The notes under the pieces were generated by a model. The model was not told where the DNA came from. It worked only from the letters and a program-made list of their open reading frames with translations, and searched no databases. Positions 54,346-62,978 of a stretch of 64,000 nucleotides of DNA are shown here, piece by piece. Source of the DNA: Halopiger xanaduensis SH-6 (GTDB lineage Archaea; Halobacteriota; Halobacteria; Halobacteriales; Natrialbaceae); contig NC_015666.1 of assembly GCF_000217715.1 (NCBI RefSeq), positions 1,686,270 through 1,750,269 on the forward strand. Reading direction: 5' to 3'. Position numbers and translations under genes: made by a program. Each line of letters starts with the position of its first letter. The stretch's first letter is position 1.

Positions 54346-54960
54346 ATGGTCGACGTAACCGGTCACTTCGGCATGGCGCTGGTGTTCGCCGCGCCCGCGT
54401 GGATGATTTGGGGCCGCCGAGCGGCGCTCGGATTCACGGCCTTTACGCTCGTGACGGCGATGCTCCCGGACGCCGATCTGGTGTTGCAACACGTCCTGCC
54501 GATCTCCCACCACGGGATCACTCACACGCTGGTGTTCGTCGCGCTCGGGGGCGCGGTCGGCGGCGCGGTCGCGTCGACGTATCTCACCGCCCGGCTCAAC
54601 GCCCACCGCTGGATTCGGAGTACGGAAATCGAATCCGAGACGGTCTTCGTCTTCGCGACGGCGGGCCTGATCGTCGGCGGCGTCAGCCACCTGTTCGCGG
54701 ATATCCTCTCGGCGCCGGACATCGCGGCACCGCTTACACCGTTCTGGCCGATCTACTCAGAACCCGTAATCGTCGACGTCATCTACTACAACTCGCCGGT
54801 CTGGAACTATGGACTGCTCGCCGTCGCCGTCGGACTCCACCTGCTGTTGGCCCGGTACGAGCGGTACCCGCTCGAGACGCGCTACCGGATCGGAAGCCGA
54901 GACGGAGAGGACGCTCGAGACGACGGTGCCGATCAGTACCGCGCGAGCAGGACCGATTGA
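54346..54960 (+). CDS. DUF457 (YdjM-like) membrane metal-dependent hydrolase
   Basis: This 204-residue protein starts MVDVTGHFGMALVFAAPAWM; a longer frame upstream is not protein-like. It has four or so hydrophobic helices with embedded polar metal-ligand motifs: MLPDADLVLQHVLPISHHGI (P-D-x-D), THTLVFVALGG and GGVSHLFADILSAPD. These match the DUF457/YdjM family of inner-membrane proteins predicted to be metal hydrolases. The substrate is unknown. The C-terminus is a short charged tail. Confidence 0.87.
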   Translation: MVDVTGHFGMALVFAAPAWMIWGRRAALGFTAFTLVTAMLPDADLVLQHVLPISHHGITHTLVFVALGGAVGGAVASTYLTARLNAHRWIRSTEIESETVFVFATAGLIVGGVSHLFADILSAPDIAAPLTPFWPIYSEPVIVDVIYYNSPVWNYGLLAVAVGLHLLLARYERYPLETRYRIGSRDGEDARDDGADQYRASRTD

Positions 54961-55112
54961 CGAGCAGTCGAGGCGCCGAACGGCGAAAACGGCTGTTCTA
55001 CGGGATTACGGGCGACGGGATCGCGCCCCTCGTGTCAGCGGTCGACCGCCGGAGATAGCGTAAATCCGGGATAAGAAGTCGTATTGCGGCCCGTCCGGAT
55101 CGAGCCGTGCGG

Positions 55113-55841
55113 TCAGCTCTCGAGTTCGAACGGCTCGTCGGCCTCGAGGACCTGCACCTCTGCGTCGCCGCCGGTCGCGTCGACCTCGCGCTCGAAGTCC
55201 GCCGGATCCTGCTCGATCGGCGGGAAGGTGTCGTAGTGCTGCGGGAGGGCGACGTCGACGTCGAGCCAGTCGACGGCGATGGCGGCCTGCTGGGGACCCA
55301 TCGTGAAGTGGTCGCCGATCGGCACGGCGGCGGCGTCGGGCTCCAAGTACGGACCGATGACGTCGCGCATCTCGGTCATGAGCGCGGTGTCGCCGGCGTC
55401 GTAGAAGGTCGTCGACTCCTCGTCGGCGATCTGCGTGGGCTTCGTATCGGAGATGACGAAGCCGGTCGGCATGCCGGCGTCGACGTCGTACTCGGTCATG
55501 ATCCCGTTGGTGTGGTCGGCGCGGTGCATCGTGACGTAGGCGTCGCCGCACTCGACGGTGCCGCCGAGGTTCATCCCCATCCCGCCGACGGCGTCCTCGT
55601 AGCCGAACTCGTCCTCGCAGTAGGAGACCAGTTCCGGCGTCGCGACCAGCGTCGCGTCGGAGAACTCCCCGGCGTGGGAGATGTGGTCGGCGTGGCCGTG
55701 GGTCAACAGCACGTAGTCGGGCGTCTCGACGTCCGACGGGTCCAGCTCCGTCTTCGGGTTGTCGAAGAACGGATCGATCAGCAACTCGGTGTCGCCAACG
55801 GTGACGTGCCACGTCGAGTGGCCGTGCCAGGTGAGTTCCAT
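55113..55841 (-). CDS. UPF0173 metal-dependent hydrolase (MBL fold)
   Basis: This 242-residue protein starts [20 protein letters not shown]. Motifs are [15 protein letters not shown] (HxHxDH), [20 protein letters not shown] and [12 protein letters not shown], with a final [14 protein letters not shown], all typical of the UPF0173/YtkL-like hydrolases. Extra in-frame sequence upstream (59 residues) lacks features and is ignored. No neighbouring pathway gives a substrate. Confidence 0.9.
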   Translation of the reverse strand: MELTWHGHSTWHVTVGDTELLIDPFFDNPKTELDPSDVETPDYVLLTHGHADHISHAGEFSDATLVATPELVSYCEDEFGYEDAVGGMGMNLGGTVECGDAYVTMHRADHTNGIMTEYDVDAGMPTGFVISDTKPTQIADEESTTFYDAGDTALMTEMRDVIGPYLEPDAAAVPIGDHFTMGPQQAAIAVDWLDVDVALPQHYDTFPPIEQDPADFEREVDATGGDAEVQVLEADEPFELES

Positions 55842-56042
55842 AGCGGTCGAACGTTGACGCGAAACGGACTTAAAACTGGGTGCGCGGGCAGCGATTTCCG
55901 CGGGAGCGGTAGACGAATCGATACCGCCTCCTCGAGCGGCCTCCGGTTCGATACCGAGACCCGCGCGGCTAATTTGCGACGTTTTCGGCACGGATGAAAC
56001 GTACACGATCACCAACATTTATGGGACGCCCATCGCAACGGT

Positions 56043-56264
56043 AGCAAGCCGCACGCGTATTGACACACCGCGCATGCGGTCGATCGCTGTCAGTAGCGAT
56101 CGGACGAGCGGCGATCGGTGTTGCAGGACCAGTCACACGACATTCCAGGGGGCTCGAACGCAACGGCGATATCCCGCTCGCTCGATTTTCGTGACGACGG
56201 CACGGAGCGGTCCTCCGAATGTCGCCACCGGGCTGCCGGTGGCGACGATGCCGTGTCGTTTTTT
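56043..56264 (+). ncRNA. Candidate structured small RNA
   Basis: The start (about 56043) is inferred from 25-30 bases downstream of the TATA-like box at 56012-56021; the end is set at the T6 tract. Two adjacent hairpins lie at 56067-56102 and a terminal 11-bp stem at 56221-56246. No known archaeal RNA (7S, RNase P, tRNA, box C/D) is recognised. This is a prediction from layout only. Confidence 0.3.
56221..56264 (+). terminator. Terminator-like hairpin with T tract
   Basis: GTCGCCACCGG-GCTG-CCGGTGGCGAC is a perfect 11-bp stem with a 4-base loop. It is followed 12 bases later by TTTTTT (56259-56264). Archaeal termination needs mainly the T tract; the stem may protect the RNA end. The same T tract could serve as the TATA element for the gene at 56287, about 24 bases downstream, so the two readings compete. 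Confidence 0.45.
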
Positions 56265-56286
56265 ACGTCGACCACGTACGGCGGGT

Positions 56287-56550
56287 ATGCTCGCACTGAC
56301 GCTCGAGGACTTCATGGTAGAGCTCAACGACGGGTCGATCAAGAACGTCGGTCCGAAGAACAAGTCGGCGACGGTCAAGCTGTTCGACGTCGAATCCGCC
56401 GAAGGCCGGGAGTTCGGCGACAAGCGGGTCAAACTCGTTTTCGAGGACGACGACGAGAACGAGATCCAGGTGTCGCTGTTCCCCGAGCAGGTCCGCGAAC
56501 TCGCCGACGACATCGAGCGGCTCGAGGAGGAGTCGGCGGCGTTCGACTGA
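56287..56550 (+). CDS. Haloarchaeal conserved hypothetical protein
   Basis: This 87-residue protein reads MLALTLEDFMVELNDGSIKN, then KNKSATVKLFDVESAEGREF and VKLVFEDDDENEIQVSLFPE, ending in a helix (EQVRELADDIERLEEE). The pattern of strands plus a C-terminal helix suggests a small beta-barrel domain. The start is supported by an AT-rich element about 24 bases upstream, implying a leaderless mRNA. No function known. Confidence 0.65.
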   Translation: MLALTLEDFMVELNDGSIKNVGPKNKSATVKLFDVESAEGREFGDKRVKLVFEDDDENEIQVSLFPEQVRELADDIERLEEESAAFD

Positions 56551-56685
56551 CTAGAGGACTGAGCGGTCGGTACAGGACCCCAGCGGATCGCACTGCGATC
56601 AGCAACCGGTACCCGCAGACGTGTCGGTCGACCGACGGACGCATTTCGACAACCGTTTTAGGGCGAACCTGCTTGAACCGAATAG

Positions 56686-58836
56686 ATGGGTAACTGTATC
56701 ATCTGCGGCACACCCGTTGACGGGCAGATCTGCGAGAGTCACGAGGAGGACGCGGTCTTCGAGTTCCGCGGGTCCTCGGCCTCGCAGCTCTCCCCCGGTC
56801 GCTACTACCGGGGCACCGTCGACGGCTACGCCGACTTCGGCGTCTTCGTCGACGTCGGAGATCACGTCACCGGCCTGTTGCACAGAAGCGAACTCGACAA
56901 ACGACTCGAGAGTCTCGACTGGGAACCGGGCGACGACGTCTACGTCCAGGTGCTCGACGTTCGGGACAACGGCAACGTCGACCTCGGCTGGTCGATCCGC
57001 CAGCGCGAACGCGAGTTCCGCGGCAAGCTGATCGACACGGGCGACTCGGAGGTTCTTCCCGAGGAGTTCGAGGACGAGGGTGAGGGAGAGAGCGAGTCGG
57101 ACGTCACCGACTCCTCCGACACCCAGGAGAGTCAGCGCGAAAGCGACCAGCAGTCGGCAGACGTCGACGCCGGCGAACTCCAGACGGCCGCCGACGACAC
57201 CGGTCCGTCCGACGAACAGCCCGCCACCGCGGGCGCGGCGTCCGCCGGCGGCACCGTCGCGACCGAGAGCCCGACGTCGACCGCGGCCACCGACGACGCG
57301 GCCGACGCCGAGCCCACGACCGAGGACGCGCCGCTCAAGCGGACGACCGTCGACGCCATCGACAACCAGGTCGGCAGCGTCGTTCGCCTCGAGGGCGAGA
57401 TCACCGGCATCCGCCAGACCAGCGGCCCCACGGTGTTCACGCTGCGCGACGAGACCGGCACCGTCGAGTGCGCCGCATTCGAGGAAGCCGGCGTTCGCGC
57501 CTATCCCGACGTCGAGATCGACGACGTCGTCGCCTTAGAGGGCGAGGTCGAACGCCACCACGGCGACCTGCAGGTCGAAACCGAGACGCTCGAGATCCTC
57601 GACGGCGAGGACCGCGAGGCCGTCGTCGACCGCTTAGAGAGCGCGATCGAACGCGAGGCCCGACCCGCGGAGGTCGAGTTCCTCGCGGACCACGACGCCG
57701 TCACCGCCGTCGAGGACGAACTGCTCGACGCCGCGACGGCCATCCGCCGCGCGGTCATGGAAGCGCGCCCGATCGTCGTCCGCCACGGCGCGACCGCCGA
57801 CGGCTACGTCGCCGGCGCCGCCATCGAACGCGCCGTGCTCCCGCTGATCCGCGAGAAGCACACCCGCGAGGACGCGGAGTACCACTACTTCGAGCGCCGC
57901 CCGCTCGACGGCCGCGTCTACGGCATGGACGCCGCCACCGACGACGTCACTTCGATGCTCGAGGCCCGCGACCGCCACGGCGAGCAACTGCCGCTGATCG
58001 TGCTCGTCGACGCCGGCGCGACCGAGGAGTCGGCCGACGGCTACGAACTGCTCAGCCTCTACGGCGCCGACGCGCTCGTCATCGACGACAGTCGCGCCGA
58101 CGAGGAGATCGTCGACGCGGTCTCGGTCGCCGCGACGCCGTCGCTCGCGGGCGCCGACGTCGCCGACGTCACCTCGACGGCGCTGGCCGCGAACGTCGCC
58201 GCCCACGTCAACGACGACGTCCGGGACGACCTCCGGCACCTCCCCGCAGTCAGCTACTGGGAGAACGCCCCCGAAGCCTACCTCGAGCTCGCCACCGAGG
58301 CCGGCTACGACGAGACGGCCATCTCGGAGCGCCGCGAAGCCGTCGCGCTCGAGGCCTACTACCAGTCCTACAAGGACAAGCGCGAACTCGTCGCCGACCT
58401 GCTCTTTGACGACGACGGCGACCTCGCGGCCCACGTCTCCGAGCAGTTCCGCGCGAAGCTCGACACCGAACTCGAGACGGCCCGCGAGAACCTCACGACG
58501 GAGGAAGTCGACGGGATCACCGTTGCCGTCCTCGACACGTCGGCCTTCACCCACCGGTACAACTTCCCGACGACGACGATGCTGCTGGACGAACTCCACC
58601 GTCGTCAGCGCGACGAGGGGCCGTTCGTGACGCTGGGCGTCGGCGACGACGAACTGCACGTCCGCGCGACCGAGTCGCTGAACGTCCGCGACCTCGGCGA
58701 CGCTATCAAGGCGGCCGCGCCCGACGCCGGCGTCCGCGTCGTCGGCGGCCAGGACGGTCACATCGAGTTCCTGCCCGGCGAACGGGCAGCCGTCCGCGAC
58801 GCCGCGCTCGCAGCGCTCGACGAGACGCTCGCGTAA
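56686..58836 (+). CDS. RecJ/DHH-like protein with zinc knuckle, S1 and OB-fold domains
   Basis: This 716-residue protein has a zinc-binding start (Cys4, Cys7, Cys16, His19), an S1 RNA-binding domain (about 37-105: GRYYRGTVDGYADFGVFVDV), an acidic low-complexity linker (about 120-215), an OB-fold (about 225-310: GSVVRLEGEITGIRQTSGPT) and a DHH-type phosphoesterase region from about 340 (IVVRHGATADGYVAGAAIER, LIVLVDAGATEESADG, ALVIDDSRADEE). Haloarchaea encode several such RecJ-like proteins linked to DNA repair or replication. The usual DHH triplet is D-D-S here and the HxDxDG motif is HGATADG, so activity is uncertain. The ATG follows a TATA-like GTTTTAGG by about 30 bases. Confidence 0.85.
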   Translation: MGNCIICGTPVDGQICESHEEDAVFEFRGSSASQLSPGRYYRGTVDGYADFGVFVDVGDHVTGLLHRSELDKRLESLDWEPGDDVYVQVLDVRDNGNVDLGWSIRQREREFRGKLIDTGDSEVLPEEFEDEGEGESESDVTDSSDTQESQRESDQQSADVDAGELQTAADDTGPSDEQPATAGAASAGGTVATESPTSTAATDDAADAEPTTEDAPLKRTTVDAIDNQVGSVVRLEGEITGIRQTSGPTVFTLRDETGTVECAAFEEAGVRAYPDVEIDDVVALEGEVERHHGDLQVETETLEILDGEDREAVVDRLESAIEREARPAEVEFLADHDAVTAVEDELLDAATAIRRAVMEARPIVVRHGATADGYVAGAAIERAVLPLIREKHTREDAEYHYFERRPLDGRVYGMDAATDDVTSMLEARDRHGEQLPLIVLVDAGATEESADGYELLSLYGADALVIDDSRADEEIVDAVSVAATPSLAGADVADVTSTALAANVAAHVNDDVRDDLRHLPAVSYWENAPEAYLELATEAGYDETAISERREAVALEAYYQSYKDKRELVADLLFDDDGDLAAHVSEQFRAKLDTELETARENLTTEEVDGITVAVLDTSAFTHRYNFPTTTMLLDELHRRQRDEGPFVTLGVGDDELHVRATESLNVRDLGDAIKAAAPDAGVRVVGGQDGHIEFLPGERAAVRDAALAALDETLA

Positions 58837-58944
58837 CTCGCGCCCTTCTCCGTCGTCCGTACGCACTGCATAGCGATTGCGCCGCCGCCCCAGAAATGAT
58901 GGCTGGACGACAACTGTCTTTACCGTCGAGCGCGTCGCTCCGGT

Positions 58945-59520
58945 ATGAGACGGACCGGACCGCCCGGCCGCGACCGCAACGGCGGCGAGGGACCGGCGGC
59001 GCGACTCCGCGAGAACGTCACTGAAATCACGGTGCTGGTCGCCACCGGCCTGCTTCTCGTCGCCGGTTTCTCCGGACTGATGTGGTTGCTCCCGTTCGCG
59101 ATCGTTGGCTACATCGTCGTCGTCCCGCTCATCACGATGCTGTTCGGGAACGACGGGGAGTATCGAGCGTTGGTCGGCGAGAGCGGCCAGCGCTCGAGTG
59201 CGGACGCGGACACGGCCGCAAATCGAGAGCCGGGGCGGACCGAGCCGCGATCCGGTAGTTCGCATCGGTCGCAGACCGACGAATCGGACCGGCGCGATGC
59301 CCTCGAGACGCTGCGCGATCGGTACGCCGCGGGCGAGTTGACGGACGAGCAGTTCGAGCGCAAACTCGAGCGGTTGCTGCACACGGAGACGCTCGAGGAC
59401 GTCGCAGATTGGGTGGAGGACCGATCCGCGCGGGGACGCGCTCAAGACGGGACGAGCGACGGTGCGGACGGCCGCGAAGGCGAGAATCGGACGGAACGCG
59501 ACTACGAGTACGAATCGTAA
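58945..59520 (+). CDS. SHOCT-domain membrane protein
   Basis: This 191-residue protein has two adjacent hydrophobic helices (ITVLVATGLLLVAGFSGLMW and LLPFAIVGYIVVVPLITMLF, about residues 27-68), a hydrophilic linker, then a SHOCT domain (about 115-145: ALETLRDRYAAGELTDEQFE, RKLERLLHTE). The C-terminus is acidic. The layout is common in haloarchaea; SHOCT domains are thought to mediate oligomerisation. It converges with the mnh operon. Confidence 0.85.
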   Translation: MRRTGPPGRDRNGGEGPAARLRENVTEITVLVATGLLLVAGFSGLMWLLPFAIVGYIVVVPLITMLFGNDGEYRALVGESGQRSSADADTAANREPGRTEPRSGSSHRSQTDESDRRDALETLRDRYAAGELTDEQFERKLERLLHTETLEDVADWVEDRSARGRAQDGTSDGADGREGENRTERDYEYES

Positions 59521-59548
59521 GCAAGTCCGCCGCGAGCGAGACGGTGCG

Positions 59549-59944
59549 TCAGTCGTCGTCGGTCGCTTCGGACCCGGTTCCAGTCCCGGTCTCGGAACGG
59601 GACTCGGTTCGCTCGTCCCGCTCGACTGCCGACGGATCCGGCCACGTAACGCTCCCGAGGAACGGAATGCCGATCCGCTCGGCGGCGCGGGCGATCATGT
59701 GCGCGCCGGTCGGCACGGTCAGGAGGAGGAAGGCGATGCCGAGCAGCGCGGTCAGGCCGTCGCCGCCGGGGCCGAACTCGACGAAGCCGGCCAGGAAGAT
59801 CGCGGCGGTGCCGAGCGTCGTGGGCTTGCTCGTGGCGTGCATCCGGTTGTAGACGTTCGGCAGGCGCAACAGGCCGATCGTGCCGACCGTCAGGAAGAAG
59901 ACCCCGACGACGACCAGCGCGAGGATGACGATATCGTGGATCAT
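59549..59944 (-). CDS. mnhG: Na+/H+ antiporter subunit G (MnhG/MrpG)
   Basis: This 131-residue membrane protein has three helices and family motifs GTIGLLRLPNVYNRMHATSK and TALLGIAFLLLTVPTGAHMI, ARAAERIG. It is the last gene of the Mrp-type operon. It starts by overlapping the mnhF stop by 4 bases. The C-terminus is a charged halophilic tail after the third helix. Confidence 0.93.
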   Translation of the reverse strand: MIHDIVILALVVVGVFFLTVGTIGLLRLPNVYNRMHATSKPTTLGTAAIFLAGFVEFGPGGDGLTALLGIAFLLLTVPTGAHMIARAAERIGIPFLGSVTWPDPSAVERDERTESRSETGTGTGSEATDDD

Positions 59945-60234
59945 TCGATCACCTCACCTTCGGTGACGAACTTGGCGACCGCGACGGTCGCGATGAAGCC
60001 GATGATCGCGAGCACGAGGCTCACGGTTAGGAACAGGCCCCGCTCCGTCTGCAGCGCGAACAGCACCGCGATCGCGACGACGTTCGTCGCGATGGCGTCG
60101 AGCGCGACCACCCGGTCAGGATTCGTCGGCCCGCGGATCACCCGGTAGCTACAGAGCACGCAGAGCCCGCTCACGATCACTAACGCCGCACTGATTACCG
60201 TCTCGAGCAGCGCCGGGTCGGTCGCCTCACTCAT
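59941..60234 (-). CDS. mnhF: Na+/H+ antiporter subunit F (MnhF/MrpF)
   Basis: A 97-residue protein starts MSEATDPALLETVISAALVI. The conserved YRVIRGPTNPDRVVALDAIA is followed by two further hydrophobic segments, as in MrpF. It overlaps mnhE by 8 bases and mnhG by 4. An open frame 15 codons longer lies within mnhE. Confidence 0.93.
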   Translation of the reverse strand: MSEATDPALLETVISAALVIVSGLCVLCSYRVIRGPTNPDRVVALDAIATNVVAIAVLFALQTERGLFLTVSLVLAIIGFIATVAVAKFVTEGEVIE

Positions 60235-60892
60235 CGTCGACACCTCGTCGTTCGCGGTCCGCGGGTTTGTCGGTTTCACTCTCAGTTCTTCCTCGATTGT
60301 GGTCCTCGTTCGCTCCGTTTCCGCCGCGGTCCCGTTCCCCGCCGGAGACGACGATTTCGGGTGGCGCGTCCTCAGGGGAGGCGTCCTCGTCGAACATCTC
60401 GAGGGCGTAGTCCTCCCACTGCCGGATCGGCGCGGCGATCGCCTCGGGGTCGCGGCCGTCGACGGCGTGGACGTAGAGCGCGTTCGTCTCCGCGTCGTAG
60501 TCCAGCGCGACGGTGCCGGGCGTGATGGTGATGCTGTTGGCCAGCAGCGTGATCGCGACGTCGGTCTCGGCCCGCAGCGGCACCAGGATCACCTCGGGTT
60601 CGATCGGTATCCCCGGGGCGAGCACCCGGTAGACCATGTCCGCGTTCGCCCGGACGATCTCCCAGGCGAACGTCGCGAGGTAGAGCCCGGCGTAGGGCAG
60701 CGCGCGGACGCCGCGGCCGAGGTCGATCCGCTCGACGTACAGCCGGCGGAAGACGAACGCGATCGGCAGGCCGATGACCAGCCCCTCGAGGAACTGCCCC
60801 AGAAGCGCCGCCGGTGAGAGCCCGATCCCGCGGACGAAGATCCACAGGACGGCGAAGGCGGCGCCGGCGAGGGGCCAGGTTTTGACTCTCAT
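60227..60892 (-). CDS. mnhE: Na+/H+ antiporter subunit E (MnhE/MrpE)
   Basis: This 221-residue protein has membrane helices in the first 110 residues (MRVKTWPLAGAAFAVLWIFV), the family motif NSITITPGTVALDYDAETNA and LYVHAVDGRDPE, then an acidic tail of about 60 residues (from about 160) with low complexity. The tail is an extension relative to bacterial MrpE (about 160 residues). Start and mnhD stop overlap as TAATG. Confidence 0.9.
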   Translation of the reverse strand: MRVKTWPLAGAAFAVLWIFVRGIGLSPAALLGQFLEGLVIGLPIAFVFRRLYVERIDLGRGVRALPYAGLYLATFAWEIVRANADMVYRVLAPGIPIEPEVILVPLRAETDVAITLLANSITITPGTVALDYDAETNALYVHAVDGRDPEAIAAPIRQWEDYALEMFDEDASPEDAPPEIVVSGGERDRGGNGANEDHNRGRTESETDKPADRERRGVDDE

Positions 60893-62619
60893 TAGTGTCC
60901 ACCTCCGTTTTCGGTTTCGTTGCCAGCGCCGTCATCCGGCATCTCGAGCTCGCTCGCGTCCGCCGGATCGACGGCCTCGACGTACGCGTCGGCGTCGACT
61001 GCGGCGTTCGCGGCCGCGTCGGCGAACTCGTAGACCGGTTCGAAGCCGACGCCGACCAGCACGATCGCCGCGGCGAGGACGGCGAGGACGGCCAGTTGCA
61101 CGCCGTCCGTGGTCGCGTTCTCGACCGCCGGCGTTCGGTTCCCCCAGAAGCTCCGATTCCACACCCGCGTCGCGTACGCGATGGTCAGCAGCGAGCCGAC
61201 CAGCAGGAGGACGACGACGGGCGCCGCCTCCGCTCGAGCGGCCGAATCGAAGACGAGGAACTTCCCGAAGAATCCCGACAGCGGCGGGATGCCTACGAGC
61301 GAGAGCGAGGCGATGAAGAAGGGGATCGCGAGCATCGGCGACCGCTCCGCCAGCCCGCCGAGGTCGGCCAATCGGCTCGTGCCGGTCGCCGAGCGGACCG
61401 CGCCGACCGCCAAAAACAGGAGCCCCTTCGCCAGCGTGTGGTTGAGCGCGTACACCAGCGCGGCGACGAGCGCGAGGTGGCGCAGTTCGGCGCTGGCCGT
61501 CGTCGCCGCGATCGCGACCGGAATCGCGATGAAGCCGACCTGCCCGATGCTCGAGTACGCGAGCACGCCCTCGATGGAGTTGCGGCCGACGGCGCCGATC
61601 CCGCCGACGAGGATGCTGGCGGCGGCCATGACGAAGAGGGCGGCGCCGACGAAGACGAGCGGCGAGTCGCCGACGATCCCGATGCCGGTACCCGGAATCG
61701 AGAGGTCGACGGCGATCGGCGCGTCGGCGAACACCGTAAAGGAGAGTCGGATGATCGCGTAGATGCCGACCTTCTTCGTCGCGCCGGCCAGCAGCGCGCT
61801 GATCTGGGGCGGCGCGGCCCGGTAGGCGGTCGGAATCCAGAACTGGAAGGGGACGAGGCCGGCCTTGATGGCGAACACCGACAAGAGCAGGGCGTAGAGC
61901 CCGAGGGCCGCCTCGGGTTCGATCCCGAAGGCGGCGGGATCGGCCAGCCGCCTCGAGAGGTCGGCCATGTTGAGCGTGCCGGTCACGGCGTAGACGCCGC
62001 CGACGCCCAGCAGGAAGACGGCGCTGGCCAGCAGGTTCAGCGAGACGTACCAGAAGGCGGCGCGGGTGTGCTGGGGGCCGCCGTAGTAGGCGACGAAGAT
62101 GTAACTCGCCATCAGCATCACCTCGAACCAGACGAACAGGTTGAACAGGTCGCCGGTGAGGAAGGCGCCGGTGACGCCCAGCGCCAGGAAGTGAAAGAGC
62201 GGGAAGTAGTAGCTCCGCCGGTCGATCTCGGGAAGCACGCGCGTCGAGAACACCAGCGACGCGATCCCGAGGACGGCGACCATCGTCAGCATGAACGCCG
62301 AGAGGCCGTCGACGACGAGCGTGATGCCGACGGGGGCGACCCAGTCGCCGACCTGGTAGGTCACGATCCCCGGCGCGCCCGGTGCGAGGACGACGTACCA
62401 GTCGATCGCCGCGACGGCGACGGCGTAGGCCGCTCCGCCCGCGAGGCTGACGCCGATCCGGGCGCGGGGCCAGCGACCGAGCAGGAGGCTGGCGACGGCC
62501 GCCACGAGGACGATCAGCATCGGGGCGATCACCAGTTGCGACTCGGTGCCGACCGGCAGCGCCGCGAGCGGCAGCGGCGGCATCGTCGTCGCGGTCGAGC
62601 ACAGCGCGGACAGCGTCAT
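60892..62619 (-). CDS. mnhD: Proton-translocating antiporter subunit D (MnhD/MrpD, NuoN-like)
   Basis: This 575-residue protein has about 14 hydrophobic helices and the Complex I-like antiporter core: LFNLFVWFEVMLMASYIF, KAGLVPFQFWIPTAYRAAPP (key Lys in helix), GGIGAVGRNSIEGVLAYSSI and YALNHTLAKGLLFLA. The extra hydrophilic C-terminus (from about 525) is acidic. Belongs with subunits A-G in the sodium/proton antiporter that keeps cytoplasmic sodium low. Its ATG overlaps mnhC's stop. Confidence 0.93.
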   Translation of the reverse strand: MTLSALCSTATTMPPLPLAALPVGTESQLVIAPMLIVLVAAVASLLLGRWPRARIGVSLAGGAAYAVAVAAIDWYVVLAPGAPGIVTYQVGDWVAPVGITLVVDGLSAFMLTMVAVLGIASLVFSTRVLPEIDRRSYYFPLFHFLALGVTGAFLTGDLFNLFVWFEVMLMASYIFVAYYGGPQHTRAAFWYVSLNLLASAVFLLGVGGVYAVTGTLNMADLSRRLADPAAFGIEPEAALGLYALLLSVFAIKAGLVPFQFWIPTAYRAAPPQISALLAGATKKVGIYAIIRLSFTVFADAPIAVDLSIPGTGIGIVGDSPLVFVGAALFVMAAASILVGGIGAVGRNSIEGVLAYSSIGQVGFIAIPVAIAATTASAELRHLALVAALVYALNHTLAKGLLFLAVGAVRSATGTSRLADLGGLAERSPMLAIPFFIASLSLVGIPPLSGFFGKFLVFDSAARAEAAPVVVLLLVGSLLTIAYATRVWNRSFWGNRTPAVENATTDGVQLAVLAVLAAAIVLVGVGFEPVYEFADAAANAAVDADAYVEAVDPADASELEMPDDGAGNETENGGGH

Positions 62620-62978
62620 TCGCGATCACCCAGTTCCGAGACGTCAAGCGTGTCGTGCTCCTCGTACACCCGGTAGGACAGCACCAGCGCGAAGGCGGTC
62701 ATGCCGAAGCCGATCACGATGGCCGTCAGCACGAGAGCCTGCACGAGCGGGTCCGCGATTCCGACCGGGACGTGGATATCGTGGCCGTGACCCTCGAGGA
62801 CGGGCACCGTCTCGGCGGTCCCCTCCGTAATGCCGCCCATCGCGAGCAGGTAGACGTTCGCGGCCTGGCTGATGATCGCCAGCCCCCAGACGACGCGGAT
62901 CAGGTCCCGCCGGAGCAGCAGGAAGGTCCCCAGTGCGAACAGCGCGCCGACCACGGCTGCGAGGACGACGGCCGTCAT
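62616..62978 (-). CDS. mnhC: Na+/H+ antiporter subunit C (MnhC/MrpC, NuoK-like)
   Basis: A 120-residue protein with three helices starts MTAVVLAAVVGALFALGTFL. RRDLIRVVWGLAIISQAANV and DPLVQALVLTAIVIGFGMTA are NuoK/MrpC signatures. A short His-rich loop (LEGHGHDIHV) links helices 2 and 3. Overlaps mnhB upstream and mnhD downstream by 4 bases each. Confidence 0.94.
   Translation of the reverse strand: MTAVVLAAVVGALFALGTFLLLRRDLIRVVWGLAIISQAANVYLLAMGGITEGTAETVPVLEGHGHDIHVPVGIADPLVQALVLTAIVIGFGMTAFALVLSYRVYEEHDTLDVSELGDRE

Larger units (their letters stand above)
55842..56286. other. Gene-free 445-base stretch with strong hairpins
   Basis: No supported gene. It has a TATA-like ACATTTATGG at 56012-56021 and, further on, three hairpins: ACCGC-GCAT-GCGGT (56067-56080), CGATCGCT-GTCAGT-AGCGATCG (56081-56102) and an 11-bp perfect stem at 56221-56246, followed by six T residues (56259-56264). 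The stretch is a candidate small-RNA gene and also contains the promoter of the 56287 gene. Confidence 0.5.

Noticed and set aside
57634-59445. A 603-codon minus-strand open frame opposite the RecJ-like and SHOCT genes
   Set aside because: A shadow of two well-supported plus-strand genes in high-GC DNA; no recognisable domain and basic, valine/arginine-rich composition.
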